Assembly (NCBI GenBank): GCA_905235625.1
Contig: CAJOLX010000007.1
Span: forward strand, 50,476-111,878
Length of the DNA stretch: 61,403 nt
Reading direction: 5' to 3'
Source: an uncultured Clostridia bacterium
Lineage (GTDB): Bacteria > Bacillota > Clostridia > Oscillospirales > Acutalibacteraceae
In this document: positions 34,973-43,702 of the stretch, piece after piece
Numbering within the stretch: position 1 is the stretch's first letter
Layout: every line of letters starts with the position of its first letter
The notes under the pieces: model-generated
Database searches by the model: none
What the model was told of the DNA's origin: nothing
What the model saw: only the letters and a program-made list of their open reading frames with translations
Position numbers and translations under genes: made by a program

Positions 34973-35746
34973 TTATTTATACATTGAAAGCACTTTCATT
35001 GCTTTAGCGCAGTCCGTTTCAAAATCAATGCAATCCGCCTCTATCGCGCACTGCTCAACGCCCGCTTCGGCAACGGGAATAAGGAAGCTGCCCTGGTCAA
35101 ATCCGTCGTTGGGAGCCGGAAAAATTCTGCCCTTATCGAGCTCCTTCGGCGGGTGAGGGTTGGAGGTGTGAGCGTGAACGAGCAAGCCCTTGTATGAAGA
35201 CAGGGTCGAAAGGTCTTCTCCCTCTTCGCACATGTGCCTTACGTCCGCTAAAAGCTTAACGTTTGGCGAATCGACCGCTTTCGCAAGGCGCGCGCCCTCC
35301 GAAACGGTGTTGATGATGTTGGACTCCGCTTTTCTCAGCGGCTCAATGGCGATGATTATGCCGTATTTTTTTGCTTTAGGCGCAACGCATTCTTTGAGAA
35401 AATAAACTATTTCGTCATAAGTTTTTTCATAAGACTGACCCTCGGGGACGTTCCTCGCGCCGGACGAGCCGAACACAAGATACCTCATGCCGATATAATC
35501 CGCTTTTTCAAAAAGCTCGTTAAGATAAGAGTTTATCAAATCAAGATTTCTTTCGGGGCCGACGACCTTTTGACCGATAAAACAATTTGCGCTGAGAATG
35601 GGAATACCCGCGCTTTTAAACTCGTCAAGCTCAGCTTTGCCGAGAGACGCTATTTTCTGGCAATGGCTTTCCGCAAAGTCAAAGCCCGCTCTCTTTGCGA
35701 TAATCGCTTTGTCGACTTCTGCGCCGACGCAAACTCCGAATTTCAT
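34973..35746 (-). CDS. Sugar phosphate isomerase/epimerase-like TIM barrel
   Basis: This 257-residue protein is of the AP-endonuclease-2/xylose isomerase-like superfamily. IIAIEPLRKAESNIINT has the conserved metal-binding Glu, VKLLADVRHMCEEGED the Asp/His, and LVHAHTSNP the next His, with the last Glu in CAIEADCIDFE. It probably isomerises or epimerises a keto sugar. ATGA overlap with recN and GAGGAG as RBS show that it is co-transcribed. Together with the sialidase-like gene it forms a carbohydrate pair added to a housekeeping operon. Confidence 0.8.
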   Translation of the reverse strand: MKFGVCVGAEVDKAIIAKRAGFDFAESHCQKIASLGKAELDEFKSAGIPILSANCFIGQKVVGPERNLDLINSYLNELFEKADYIGMRYLVFGSSGARNVPEGQSYEKTYDEIVYFLKECVAPKAKKYGIIIAIEPLRKAESNIINTVSEGARLAKAVDSPNVKLLADVRHMCEEGEDLSTLSSYKGLLVHAHTSNPHPPKELDKGRIFPAPNDGFDQGSFLIPVAEAGVEQCAIEADCIDFETDCAKAMKVLSMYK

Positions 35747-37410
35747 TTTTTGCTCTCCTCTGCTTTTTGAAGTATTTCTTTCGCGCCCTCAAGCTGAAGT
35801 CCGGTAACGGAAGAGCCTGCGTTTATGCGGGCAAGCTCAAGCGCCCTTCCCTCAAGGTCAAGGGGTGTAATTTCGGTAAACGTGCCGCCGCCCGAAACCT
35901 TCTTTTCGATTTTAAGATGTCGGTCCGCCTGAGCGGCTATTATGGCGAGGTGGGTCACGCATATGACCTGCCTGCCTTTTGAAACGCTGTAAAGCTTAAG
36001 CGCGATTTTTTCTGCCGCTGAGCCAGAAACGCCCGCGTCGATTTCGTCGAATATCAGAGTATCAACGGGGTCTTTATCTGACAAAACGTTTTTAATGGCA
36101 AGCATAATTCTTGACAGCTCGCCGCCCGACGCTATCTTTGAAATCGCTTTTGGCTCCTGCCCCGGGTTTGCGCTTATCAAAAACTCCGCGGTTTCCGCGC
36201 CTTTTGAAGTGAGAGAACCGGGCATGAGATTTACAACGAACTTAACGTAAGGCATATCGAGAAACGAAAGCTCCTCGGCAACTCTTTTTTCAAAATCGGC
36301 GGCGGCTTTTTTCCTCGATAAAGTCAGCTTTTCGGCAAGCTTTTTCACTTTGTCTGACGACTCGTAAAGCTTATTTTCAAGCTCGCTTATGCGGCTGTCG
36401 TAAGAATCGATCGTTTCCTTTTCTTTGATTGAATTTTCAAGCGTTTCGAGGATATCCTCTTCCGTTTTGCCGTATTTCATCGAAAGGCGATAAATTTCGT
36501 CGAGCCTGTCGTCGATTTCCGCAAGGCGCGAGGGAGAATAGCTGAAATTCTCGCTCAAATCCCTCACCTCTCCCGTCTGCTCCGCAAGCTCGAGCGCAAG
36601 GCTCTTTACCGCGGAAGCGGCGCCGACGGCGTCGGGATAAAACTCCGCCGCTTTTTGAAGAAGCTCGGCGCATTCTTCGAGAGCCTCCGAAATGCCGCTG
36701 TCGCCCGAAAGAGACGCCGACGCTTTTTCAAGATTTTTCTTAACGAAAGCGCTGTTTTGAATGAGCAGCTTTTCTTTATTCAGCTCCTGAGATTCACCGG
36801 GCCTTATATCCGCCTTGGAAATCTCGTTTATAACGTATTCAAGATAATCGAGCCTCGCGGTCTTTTCATCTCTCGAATCATAAAGACCGTCAAGCTCTTT
36901 TTTAACTTTTATGAGGGTGTGAAATTCAGCTTTATATTCCTCTCTGAGCGGCTCGTTTTCGGCAAGCAAATCAACAAATGACAAATGCTTATCGGGCGAA
37001 AGAAGCGCCTGAGAATCGTGCTGGCCGTGAATATTAACGAGAAGCGAGCCGAATTCCCTGAGCTGACTTACGCTCACGGGCCAGCCGTTTACCCTGCAGG
37101 TGTTTTTGCCCGAAGAATAGAGCGTTCGCATAACGGTGACGGAGCCGCCGTCGTATTCGATGCCGTATTTGTCGAGCACCGCCAGAGCAAGCGGATTTAC
37201 GTTTACGAATTCGGCGCAAACGCTCGCCTTATCGCAGCCCGTTCTGATAATATCCCTTGAAGTCTTTTCACCCAAAACGGCGTTTATTGAGTCAATAACG
37301 ATAGATTTGCCCGCGCCTGTTTCGCCGGTGAGGACGTTAAGCCCCTCCGACAGCTCAAGCTCGGCATTCTCAATAACCGCTATGTTTTCGATTTTTAAAC
37401 TCAGCAGCAT
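35743..37410 (-). CDS. recN: DNA repair protein RecN
   Basis: A 555-residue SMC-like ATPase: N-terminal Walker A GETGAGKSIVID, long coiled-coil arms between about residues 150 and 380, the signature SGGELSRIMLAIK and Walker B TLIFDEIDAGVSG, then VTHLAIIAAQADRH. RecN organises DNA ends during double-strand break repair. It follows argR by 15 bases, the standard Clostridia order. Confidence 0.95.
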   Translation of the reverse strand: MLLSLKIENIAVIENAELELSEGLNVLTGETGAGKSIVIDSINAVLGEKTSRDIIRTGCDKASVCAEFVNVNPLALAVLDKYGIEYDGGSVTVMRTLYSSGKNTCRVNGWPVSVSQLREFGSLLVNIHGQHDSQALLSPDKHLSFVDLLAENEPLREEYKAEFHTLIKVKKELDGLYDSRDEKTARLDYLEYVINEISKADIRPGESQELNKEKLLIQNSAFVKKNLEKASASLSGDSGISEALEECAELLQKAAEFYPDAVGAASAVKSLALELAEQTGEVRDLSENFSYSPSRLAEIDDRLDEIYRLSMKYGKTEEDILETLENSIKEKETIDSYDSRISELENKLYESSDKVKKLAEKLTLSRKKAAADFEKRVAEELSFLDMPYVKFVVNLMPGSLTSKGAETAEFLISANPGQEPKAISKIASGGELSRIMLAIKNVLSDKDPVDTLIFDEIDAGVSGSAAEKIALKLYSVSKGRQVICVTHLAIIAAQADRHLKIEKKVSGGGTFTEITPLDLEGRALELARINAGSSVTGLQLEGAKEILQKAEESKK

Positions 37411-37425
37411 ATTACTTACCTCTGT

Positions 37426-37875
37426 TTATTTTAAAGCCTGCGACATGGTTTCCTTAAGCCTTTCGGCGGTGTCTTCATTGCGGCAGAGCACGAATATCGT
37501 GTCGTCGCCCGCTATCGTGCCGACGGCTCCTTCAAGCGCCATTGCGTCAAGAGTGGCGCAGGCGGCGTTTGCCATGCCGGTGTAGCACTTAACGCAAACT
37601 ATGTTGCCCGCGTTGTCAATGGAAATAACGCTGTTGCCGAAAACGCTGCTGTATTTTGAAAAAACGTCGTCCTTATCGTTTTTTTCGGCAACGTAGCGGG
37701 ACCTTCCGAGCTCGTCTGGCTTTTTGACGAGCCTCAATGATTTAATATCTCTCGAAACGGTCGCCTGAGTCGTTTTGAAACCGTATTCGTTGAGCTTTTC
37801 GAGAAGCTCGGTCTGAGTGGTGATGCATTCCGCGGAAATAATGGAGAGTATGGCTTCCTGTCTGTCCCTGTTCAT
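37426..37875 (-). CDS. argR: Arginine repressor ArgR
   Basis: The product is 149 residues, the usual length, when started at ATG 37875 behind AAAGGA. It has an N-terminal winged helix (QTELLEKLNEYGFKTTQATV, SRDIKSLRL) and a C-terminal oligomerisation and arginine-binding domain with GTIAGDDTIFVLCR. It regulates arginine metabolism. The upstream frame to 37905 overlaps nadK and has no better RBS. Confidence 0.94.
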   Translation of the reverse strand: MNRDRQEAILSIISAECITTQTELLEKLNEYGFKTTQATVSRDIKSLRLVKKPDELGRSRYVAEKNDKDDVFSKYSSVFGNSVISIDNAGNIVCVKCYTGMANAACATLDAMALEGAVGTIAGDDTIFVLCRNEDTAERLKETMSQALK

Positions 37876-37888
37876 CTTATACATCCTT

Positions 37889-38737
37889 TCATCTGCGCTG
37901 CGCAAGCTTTCTGTAAAGTATATCCATGAAGTTTTCGGATTTAATTCTGATGAAATCGGCAGTCATCGGGCTTGCCGAAATATCAATGCTCATATCGGGC
38001 TCTATTGCCGAGGTGGCGGAGCCGTCGTTTGAATAATAGAGCTTTTCTCCGTCTTTTGAGCGAACGGAAATAACGTCGCCTATCTTAAAAATCACCGACC
38101 TGCCGGTGAGGGAATGCGGGCAAACCGGAGTGAAAATTATGCTTTTAAGCTCCGGGTCAACGACCGGACCGCCTGCCGAAAGAGAATAGGCGGTTGAGCC
38201 GGTGGGAGTGGCAAATATAAGCCCGTCGCAAAGGTAATCGGCAAAAACGTTGCCGTTTAGCGCAACGTCGATGCTGGACATTCTCTGCCTTTCTTCGCTC
38301 GCTATAAAGCATTCGTTTAAAGCAAAATCTTCTTCAATCGTTTCGTCGCCTCTTTTAAGACTCGTTTTAAGAAGCATTCGCCTGTCTAAATCAAATTCAC
38401 CCTTCGCGAGCTTTGAAAGAAGCGAAAGCTCGTCGCTTTCGAGGCCCGCCATAAAAGCAAGCCTGCCCGCGTTAACGCCGAGAATGGGCTTTGAATATTT
38501 GACCGCTGCTCTCGCGGCGTGAATAATCGAGCCGTCGCCGCCGACCGCGATAACGTAGTCACAATCGGAAAGAGCCTCGTCGCTGCCGGTAAAGGCTGCT
38601 CCTTTGCCCGAAAAGCTGCCCTCCATTTCACGAGGCAGATAATAAACGGCGCCGAGCAAATCGAGATTTTCGCATATTCCCGCCGTAACGCTTTTCGTTT
38701 CTTTTCTTGTCATATTGGGCATTATCGCTATTTTCAA
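37889..38737 (-). CDS. nadK: NAD kinase
   Basis: A 282-residue protein with GGDGSIIHAAR, GVNAGRLAFMA, the NE motif in ALNECFIA, and the TPTGSTAYSLSAGGPVVDP signature of NAD kinase. It makes NADP from NAD and ATP (or polyphosphate). The start is TTG 38737, with GGAGG 7 bases upstream. It lies in its usual place between tlyA and argR. Confidence 0.95.
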   Translation of the reverse strand: MKIAIMPNMTRKETKSVTAGICENLDLLGAVYYLPREMEGSFSGKGAAFTGSDEALSDCDYVIAVGGDGSIIHAARAAVKYSKPILGVNAGRLAFMAGLESDELSLLSKLAKGEFDLDRRMLLKTSLKRGDETIEEDFALNECFIASEERQRMSSIDVALNGNVFADYLCDGLIFATPTGSTAYSLSAGGPVVDPELKSIIFTPVCPHSLTGRSVIFKIGDVISVRSKDGEKLYYSNDGSATSAIEPDMSIDISASPMTADFIRIKSENFMDILYRKLAQRR

Positions 38738-38749
38738 AGAATCGCCTCC

Positions 38750-39556
38750 TTAATCGAGGATGTCGTGGGATGATTCCGCAAGCTCGGCGGCGCTGCCCTG
38801 CCACAAAGCGAGAGACTTGCCGTCGTTAATGATATACATGAGATATTCTATATTGCCCTCGGGGCCTTTGATTGGCGAAAAATCAACGTCAATGAGCGAA
38901 AAGCCCTGAGAGACCGCGAATGAAGTGATTTCTTCAATAACGGAAACGTGCACGCTTTTGTCTCTTACAACGCCTTTTTTGCCTACCTGCTCTCTGCCCG
39001 CCTCAAACTGAGGCTTGATAAGACAAACCGCTTTGCCGCCCTGAGAAAGCAGGGTTTTAAGCACGGGCAGAATTATTTTAAGAGAAATGAATGAAACGTC
39101 AACGGAGGCGAAATCTATTTCTTCCGGCACCTGCTCTTTGGTAATGTAGCGGAAATTGTGCCTTTCTAAATTTACGACCCTGCTGTCATTTCTCAATTTC
39201 CAGTCAAGCTGACCGTATCCGACGTCAACGGAATAAACTTTTTTGGCTCCGTTTTGAAGCATACAATCCGTAAATCCGCCGGTAGAAGCGCCGACGTCCA
39301 TGCATGTTAAATCTTCGAGAGAAATATCAAACGCTTTTATCGCCTTTTCGAGCTTTAATCCGCCCCGGCTGACATAAGGATTTACGTTGCCCCTGACTTC
39401 GATTTCGTCTTCGTCCGTTACGAAAGCGCCGCCTTTGAGAGCCTTCTGACCGTTTAGATAAACCGAGCCCGCCATTATCATGGCTTTTGCCTTTTCTCTT
39501 GTGGGAGCGAGCCCTCTTTCAAAAACGGCGACGTCGAGCCTTGTTTTATCCTTCAT
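38750..39556 (-). CDS. tlyA: TlyA-type rRNA 2'-O-methyltransferase
   Basis: The protein has 268 residues: an N-terminal S4 domain (TREKAKAMIMAGSVYLNGQK) and an FtsJ-like methyltransferase domain with CMDVGASTGGFTDCMLQNGA as SAM motif I and FASVDVSFISLKIILP. TlyA proteins methylate 16S and/or 23S rRNA. It overlaps the end of dxs by 11 bases. Confidence 0.93.
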   Translation of the reverse strand: MKDKTRLDVAVFERGLAPTREKAKAMIMAGSVYLNGQKALKGGAFVTDEDEIEVRGNVNPYVSRGGLKLEKAIKAFDISLEDLTCMDVGASTGGFTDCMLQNGAKKVYSVDVGYGQLDWKLRNDSRVVNLERHNFRYITKEQVPEEIDFASVDVSFISLKIILPVLKTLLSQGGKAVCLIKPQFEAGREQVGKKGVVRDKSVHVSVIEEITSFAVSQGFSLIDVDFSPIKGPEGNIEYLMYIINDGKSLALWQGSAAELAESSHDILD

Positions 39557-41411
39557 CGTTTACCCCTTTTATAACCGTATCCGCCATAGACTCTCCGTCA
39601 AGGCCGTATTTTTTCATAAGCGAGCTTATCGGCGCGTGAGAAACAAACTCCCTGTCTATTCCGGCGTGAACGTATCTGCCGTTAAATCCCGCCGATAAAA
39701 GCTCCTCGGCGAACGCTTCGCCTGCGCCTCCGGTTTTCATGCCCTCTTCAAAGAACGAAACAAAACCGCAATGCAAAGCGGCGTCCGCAGCGCCCTTCGG
39801 CAAAGGAATAATTTTAAAGAGCTTTATAATCTTTACGCTTATTCCTTTTTCGTTTAAGACTTCCTTGGCTTTAAGCGCTTCGTAAAACAGCCTGCCGTAA
39901 GTGACTATCGACGCGTCGGCGTCTTCATCGCCTATAACTTCAAAATCATTGCCCTCGCTCAAAAGGTCGCCGTTTTCGGGCATTGAGCCTCTCGGATATC
40001 TCACGGCAACGAGATTATCGTCTTTGTAAATCGCGTTGTAGAGCGCTTTTCTGAGCTCTTTATAGCTTGCGGGCGAATAAACAGTTGTGTTTGGAACGGA
40101 CTGCAATATTGGCACGTCAAAAAGCCCCTGATGCGTTTCGCCGTCCTCGCCCACAAAGCCCGCCCTGTCAATCGCCAGAATGAGCTTTTTTCTCTGGAGA
40201 GCGCCGTCGTGAATGATCTGGTCGGCAGCGCGCTGCAAAAAGGTTGAATAAACCGCGAAAACGGGCACCATACCTCCGATTGAAAGCCCGGACGAGAGCA
40301 CGACGCCGTGCTCCTCGGCAATGCCCACGTCAAAAGCTCTTTGCGGGAATTTTTCAAAGAAGCCTTCAAGACCCGTTCCTTTTGCCATGGCGGCGGTGAC
40401 GGCGCATATTCTCGAATCCTTGTCGGCAAATTCCGTGAGAGCTTTGCCGAACTGCGAGGAATAATTTTCGCCCGATGACTTGGTTTTGCCCGTGTCAATA
40501 TCAAACTCCGATACGCCGTGGAAATTCTCGGGCGAATTCTCGGCATAGTCGAGCCCTTTGCCCTTAACGGTGTTAACGTGGATTACTACGGGCTTTCCGA
40601 CCATTTTGGCGGAATTCATCGCCTCGCAAAGAGTGGAAATATCGTGGCCGTCAATGGGGCCTATATATCTGAAACCGAGGTCTTCAAAAAATGAGCTTCG
40701 GTAGATGAGATTTTTAAGAAAAGTTTTGAGCTTGAAAAGCCCGTTTGAAAGGTGAACGCCGACAAGCGGAATTCTGTTGAGCGCCTTTTCGGTGCGGGCT
40801 TTAAAGCGGTAATATTCGGGCTTTGCTCTGACAACGGCGAGATACCTTGCCATGGCGCCCACGTTTTCGCTGATGGACATTTCATTGTCGTTAAGCACTA
40901 TTATGAGCCTGCCGCCGTTTGAGCCCGCGGTGTTCATCGCTTCGTAAACAAGGCCGTTGCCGAAAGAGCCGTCGCCCAAAACGGCAATGGAATAAGCCTT
41001 GCTGCCCTTCAGACGGTTGGCGAGAGCTATGCCCGAGGCTCTTGAAACAGAAGTGCCTGCGTGACCCTCGTAGGAAATGTCGTGCCTGCTTTCATCGGGC
41101 CTTGTAAAGCCCGATAATCCGCCCTCGGTGCGCAGAGTGTCAAAGCTTTGATATCTGCCGGTGAGCAATTTATGAGTGTAAGCCTGATGGCTCACGTCCC
41201 AGATAATCTTGTCATCGGGGGAATTAAAGCACCTGTGCAGAGCGACGGTAAGCTCAACCGTGCCGAGATTTGAGGCGAGATGGCCTCCGTTTTCGGAAAC
41301 GGTTTCAATTAACTTTTGCCTTATTTCGCCGCAAAGCGGGTCGAGCTGTTTTTCGTCAAGCTCTTTAACGTCTTTCGGCGAATTTATATTTTCGAGAATA
41401 GGATAATCCAT
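39546..41411 (-). CDS. dxs: 1-deoxy-D-xylulose-5-phosphate synthase
   Basis: A 621-residue thiamine diphosphate enzyme. Motifs are SHQAYTHKLLTGR, GDGSFGNGLVYEAMN with the ThDP-binding GDG, FRYIGPIDGHD, AEEHGVVLSSG (catalytic Glu) and DRAGFVGEDGETHQG. It condenses pyruvate and glyceraldehyde-3-phosphate at the start of the MEP isoprenoid route. It lies next to ispA, so the operon supplies prenyl precursors. Confidence 0.96.
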   Translation of the reverse strand: MDYPILENINSPKDVKELDEKQLDPLCGEIRQKLIETVSENGGHLASNLGTVELTVALHRCFNSPDDKIIWDVSHQAYTHKLLTGRYQSFDTLRTEGGLSGFTRPDESRHDISYEGHAGTSVSRASGIALANRLKGSKAYSIAVLGDGSFGNGLVYEAMNTAGSNGGRLIIVLNDNEMSISENVGAMARYLAVVRAKPEYYRFKARTEKALNRIPLVGVHLSNGLFKLKTFLKNLIYRSSFFEDLGFRYIGPIDGHDISTLCEAMNSAKMVGKPVVIHVNTVKGKGLDYAENSPENFHGVSEFDIDTGKTKSSGENYSSQFGKALTEFADKDSRICAVTAAMAKGTGLEGFFEKFPQRAFDVGIAEEHGVVLSSGLSIGGMVPVFAVYSTFLQRAADQIIHDGALQRKKLILAIDRAGFVGEDGETHQGLFDVPILQSVPNTTVYSPASYKELRKALYNAIYKDDNLVAVRYPRGSMPENGDLLSEGNDFEVIGDEDADASIVTYGRLFYEALKAKEVLNEKGISVKIIKLFKIIPLPKGAADAALHCGFVSFFEEGMKTGGAGEAFAEELLSAGFNGRYVHAGIDREFVSHAPISSLMKKYGLDGESMADTVIKGVNDEG

Positions 41412-41414
41412 AGG

Positions 41415-42314
41415 TTATTTCTTTCTTTCAACAAGCCCGTAGGCAAGTTCTCTGAGAAAATCGGCTTCGGAGCCGAAAACGTCAAGCGCTTTAACGGCGT
41501 CGTCCGTAAGACTTAAAGCGAGAGCTTTGGCTTTCTCAACGCCGAGAAGCGAAACGTAAGTTGATTTATCGTTTTTTTCGTCGCTGCCGACCGCTTTGCC
41601 GAGCTCTTCGGAGCTGCCCTCAACGTCAAGAATATCGTCAACGATCTGAAAAGCGAGCCCGATTTTGCCGCAAAAGCTTTCGGCGGCATCGGCTTTTTCG
41701 CCGTATTCGCCCGCCGCCGCGCAGCCGAGCAGACCCGACGCTCTTATCATTTCACCGGTTTTAAGCTCGTCGGTTAATTCAACGCATTCAAGGTCGGCTT
41801 TAACGCTCTCGTTTCTCAAATCCATTACCTGACCCGCAACCATTCCTCTGTAGCCTGCGGCGGATGAAAGAATTTTTGCCGCCCTCACCTTTTTGCCGTC
41901 GTCAAGGTCGCAGGAAGCTATTATTTCAAAAGCGAGAGTGAGCAGGGCGTCGCCTGCGAGAAGGGCGTTTGCGTAACCGAACTTTTTGTGGCTCGACAGC
42001 TTGCCGCGCCTGTAATCGTCGTCGTCCATGCAGGGCAGGTCGTCGTGAATTAGAGAATAGGTGTGCACCGTTTCAACAGCCAAAGCGAGCGGCATAGCCT
42101 GCCTGTAATCGCCCGAGCAGAGCCTGCAAAACTCGAGGCAGAGCGCGGGCCTTATTCTTTTGCCGCTTGTGATGAGCGAATATTTCATCGCCTCGACCAT
42201 AAGCTCCGAGCCGAATGACGAAGGCTCTTTACTCAAAAGAGACTCCGTTTGCGCCTCGGCGTAGGCGTTGAATTCATCGGCATAAAAAGATAATCTGCTT
42301 TTATAATCCGCCAT
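41415..42314 (-). CDS. ispA: Polyprenyl (farnesyl/geranyl) diphosphate synthase
   Basis: This 299-residue protein has the two Asp-rich motifs, IHDDLPCMDDDDYRRG and FQIVDDILDVEG, and the KxGR-like ITSGKRIRPAL region. It elongates DMAPP and GPP with IPP, probably to FPP. ATG 42314 is chosen with GGAG upstream; the longer frame would overlap xseB entirely. It starts one base after the xseB stop. Confidence 0.94.
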   Translation of the reverse strand: MADYKSRLSFYADEFNAYAEAQTESLLSKEPSSFGSELMVEAMKYSLITSGKRIRPALCLEFCRLCSGDYRQAMPLALAVETVHTYSLIHDDLPCMDDDDYRRGKLSSHKKFGYANALLAGDALLTLAFEIIASCDLDDGKKVRAAKILSSAAGYRGMVAGQVMDLRNESVKADLECVELTDELKTGEMIRASGLLGCAAAGEYGEKADAAESFCGKIGLAFQIVDDILDVEGSSEELGKAVGSDEKNDKSTYVSLLGVEKAKALALSLTDDAVKALDVFGSEADFLRELAYGLVERKK

Positions 42315-42315
42315 A

Positions 42316-42510
42316 TTATTCTCCGCCTTCGCCCGAAAGCTCGCTGATTTTGGTCTGAGCCTCGTTAAGAGCCTTTGCGCATTCGGAGGCAAGCTTTGTG
42401 CCTTCGGTGTAAAGCTTTATCATCTCGTCAAGCGAAACGTCGCCCTTTTCGAGCAGAGCTGCTATTTCTTCAAGGCGTTTTAATGAGCTTTCGTAATTTA
42501 TTTTATCCAT
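42316..42510 (-). CDS. xseB: Exodeoxyribonuclease VII small subunit
   Basis: A 64-residue helical protein: YESSLKRLEEIAALLEKGDV, SLDEMIKLYTEGTKLASEC, the family pattern. It pairs with XseA, whose gene overlaps by 8 bases upstream. Confidence 0.94.
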   Translation of the reverse strand: MDKINYESSLKRLEEIAALLEKGDVSLDEMIKLYTEGTKLASECAKALNEAQTKISELSGEGGE

Positions 42511-43702
42511 TATCTTTTACCTCGCATTTAACGCTTCCGTCATAAACTCTGAGCGAAATCTCGTCGCCGGGGCAAAGGGATTTAACGCTTTTGACGATTT
42601 TGCCGCCTTTAAAAGCAACGGAATATCCTTTTGCCATTATTTTGAGCGGGCTCGAAGAATCAAGCCGCAGAATAAGTCTTTCGAGCTCGGACTTGTTTTT
42701 TTCAACGTATCTTGCCGAGCTTGTTTCTATTTTTTCTCTTGCGTAATCGCAGCGCATCGTGTAATTCTCAATGAGCTTCCCGGGACTTTTCGCCTCAAGG
42801 CGGGAGCAGACGGTATTAAGCTTGTTTTCCTGCGAATACAAATAGCCCGCGCAGGAGGAATAAATCATTCTTGAAAGCGACAAAAATCTGTCGTAAAGCT
42901 CTCTCGAATCCGGCACGGCAAGCTCCGCCGCCGCAGAAGGAGTGGGCGCGCGCAAATCGGCGACAAAATCGCAGATGGTGAAATCCGTTTCATGCCCCAC
43001 GGCTGAAATAACCGGTATTTCGCTGTCATAAACCGCATTGGCAACGGCTTCTTCGTTAAACGCCCACAAATCTTCTATTGAGCCTCCGCCTCTGCCGACT
43101 ATCAGCACGTCGGCGGCTTTCTTTTTGTTAAAAAGCTTTATCGCGGCGCTGATTTCGGGAGCCGCCGCATCGCCCTGAACGGCTACCGGGCAAAGCACTA
43201 TTTCTGCGCTCGGGTAACGGCGCGAAATAACGTTTACTATATCTCTCACCGCGGCGCCTGTGCCGGAGGTGATAACGCCGACTCTATCGGGGAAACGGGG
43301 AATGGGCTTTTTATGCGACGGGTCAAACATTCCCTTTGCCGAAAGCTTCTTTTTAAGCTGCTCAAACGCCGCCGCGAGCGCTCCCGCTCCGTCCGGCTGC
43401 ATATCGTCAATTATGAGCTGATATTCTCCGCCCTGCTCGTAGAGGCTCACCCTGCCTCTTATTATGACGCTCATATCGTTTTCGGGCATAAAGCGAAGGC
43501 GGCTGTTTGCGTTTCTGAACATCGCAGCTCTTATTCTGGCGTTTTCATCCTTTATCGTCATGTAATAATGGCCGCCCGCCGCCGCTTTGAAATTTGAAAT
43601 CTCGCCCTTTACGTAAACGTTTTGAAGGTTAACGTCGCCGTCGAGCAAAGATTTAACGTACATATTCAAAGCCGTAACGGTAAGCACAAGATTATCCGCC
43701 AT
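42503..43702 (-). CDS. xseA: Exodeoxyribonuclease VII large subunit
   Basis: The product is 399 residues from ATG 43702 (GAGGT 7 bases upstream): an N-terminal OB fold (NVYVKGEISNFKAAAGGHYY), then the catalytic domain with FPDRVGVITSGTGAAVRDI, VGRGGGSIEDLWAFNEE, VISAVGHETDFTICDFVAD and RAPTPSAAAE. It degrades single-stranded DNA from both ends. An upstream in-frame extension to 43798 lies inside the TsaD-like gene and lacks support. Confidence 0.95.
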   Translation of the reverse strand: MADNLVLTVTALNMYVKSLLDGDVNLQNVYVKGEISNFKAAAGGHYYMTIKDENARIRAAMFRNANSRLRFMPENDMSVIIRGRVSLYEQGGEYQLIIDDMQPDGAGALAAAFEQLKKKLSAKGMFDPSHKKPIPRFPDRVGVITSGTGAAVRDIVNVISRRYPSAEIVLCPVAVQGDAAAPEISAAIKLFNKKKAADVLIVGRGGGSIEDLWAFNEEAVANAVYDSEIPVISAVGHETDFTICDFVADLRAPTPSAAAELAVPDSRELYDRFLSLSRMIYSSCAGYLYSQENKLNTVCSRLEAKSPGKLIENYTMRCDYAREKIETSSARYVEKNKSELERLILRLDSSSPLKIMAKGYSVAFKGGKIVKSVKSLCPGDEISLRVYDGSVKCEVKDNG

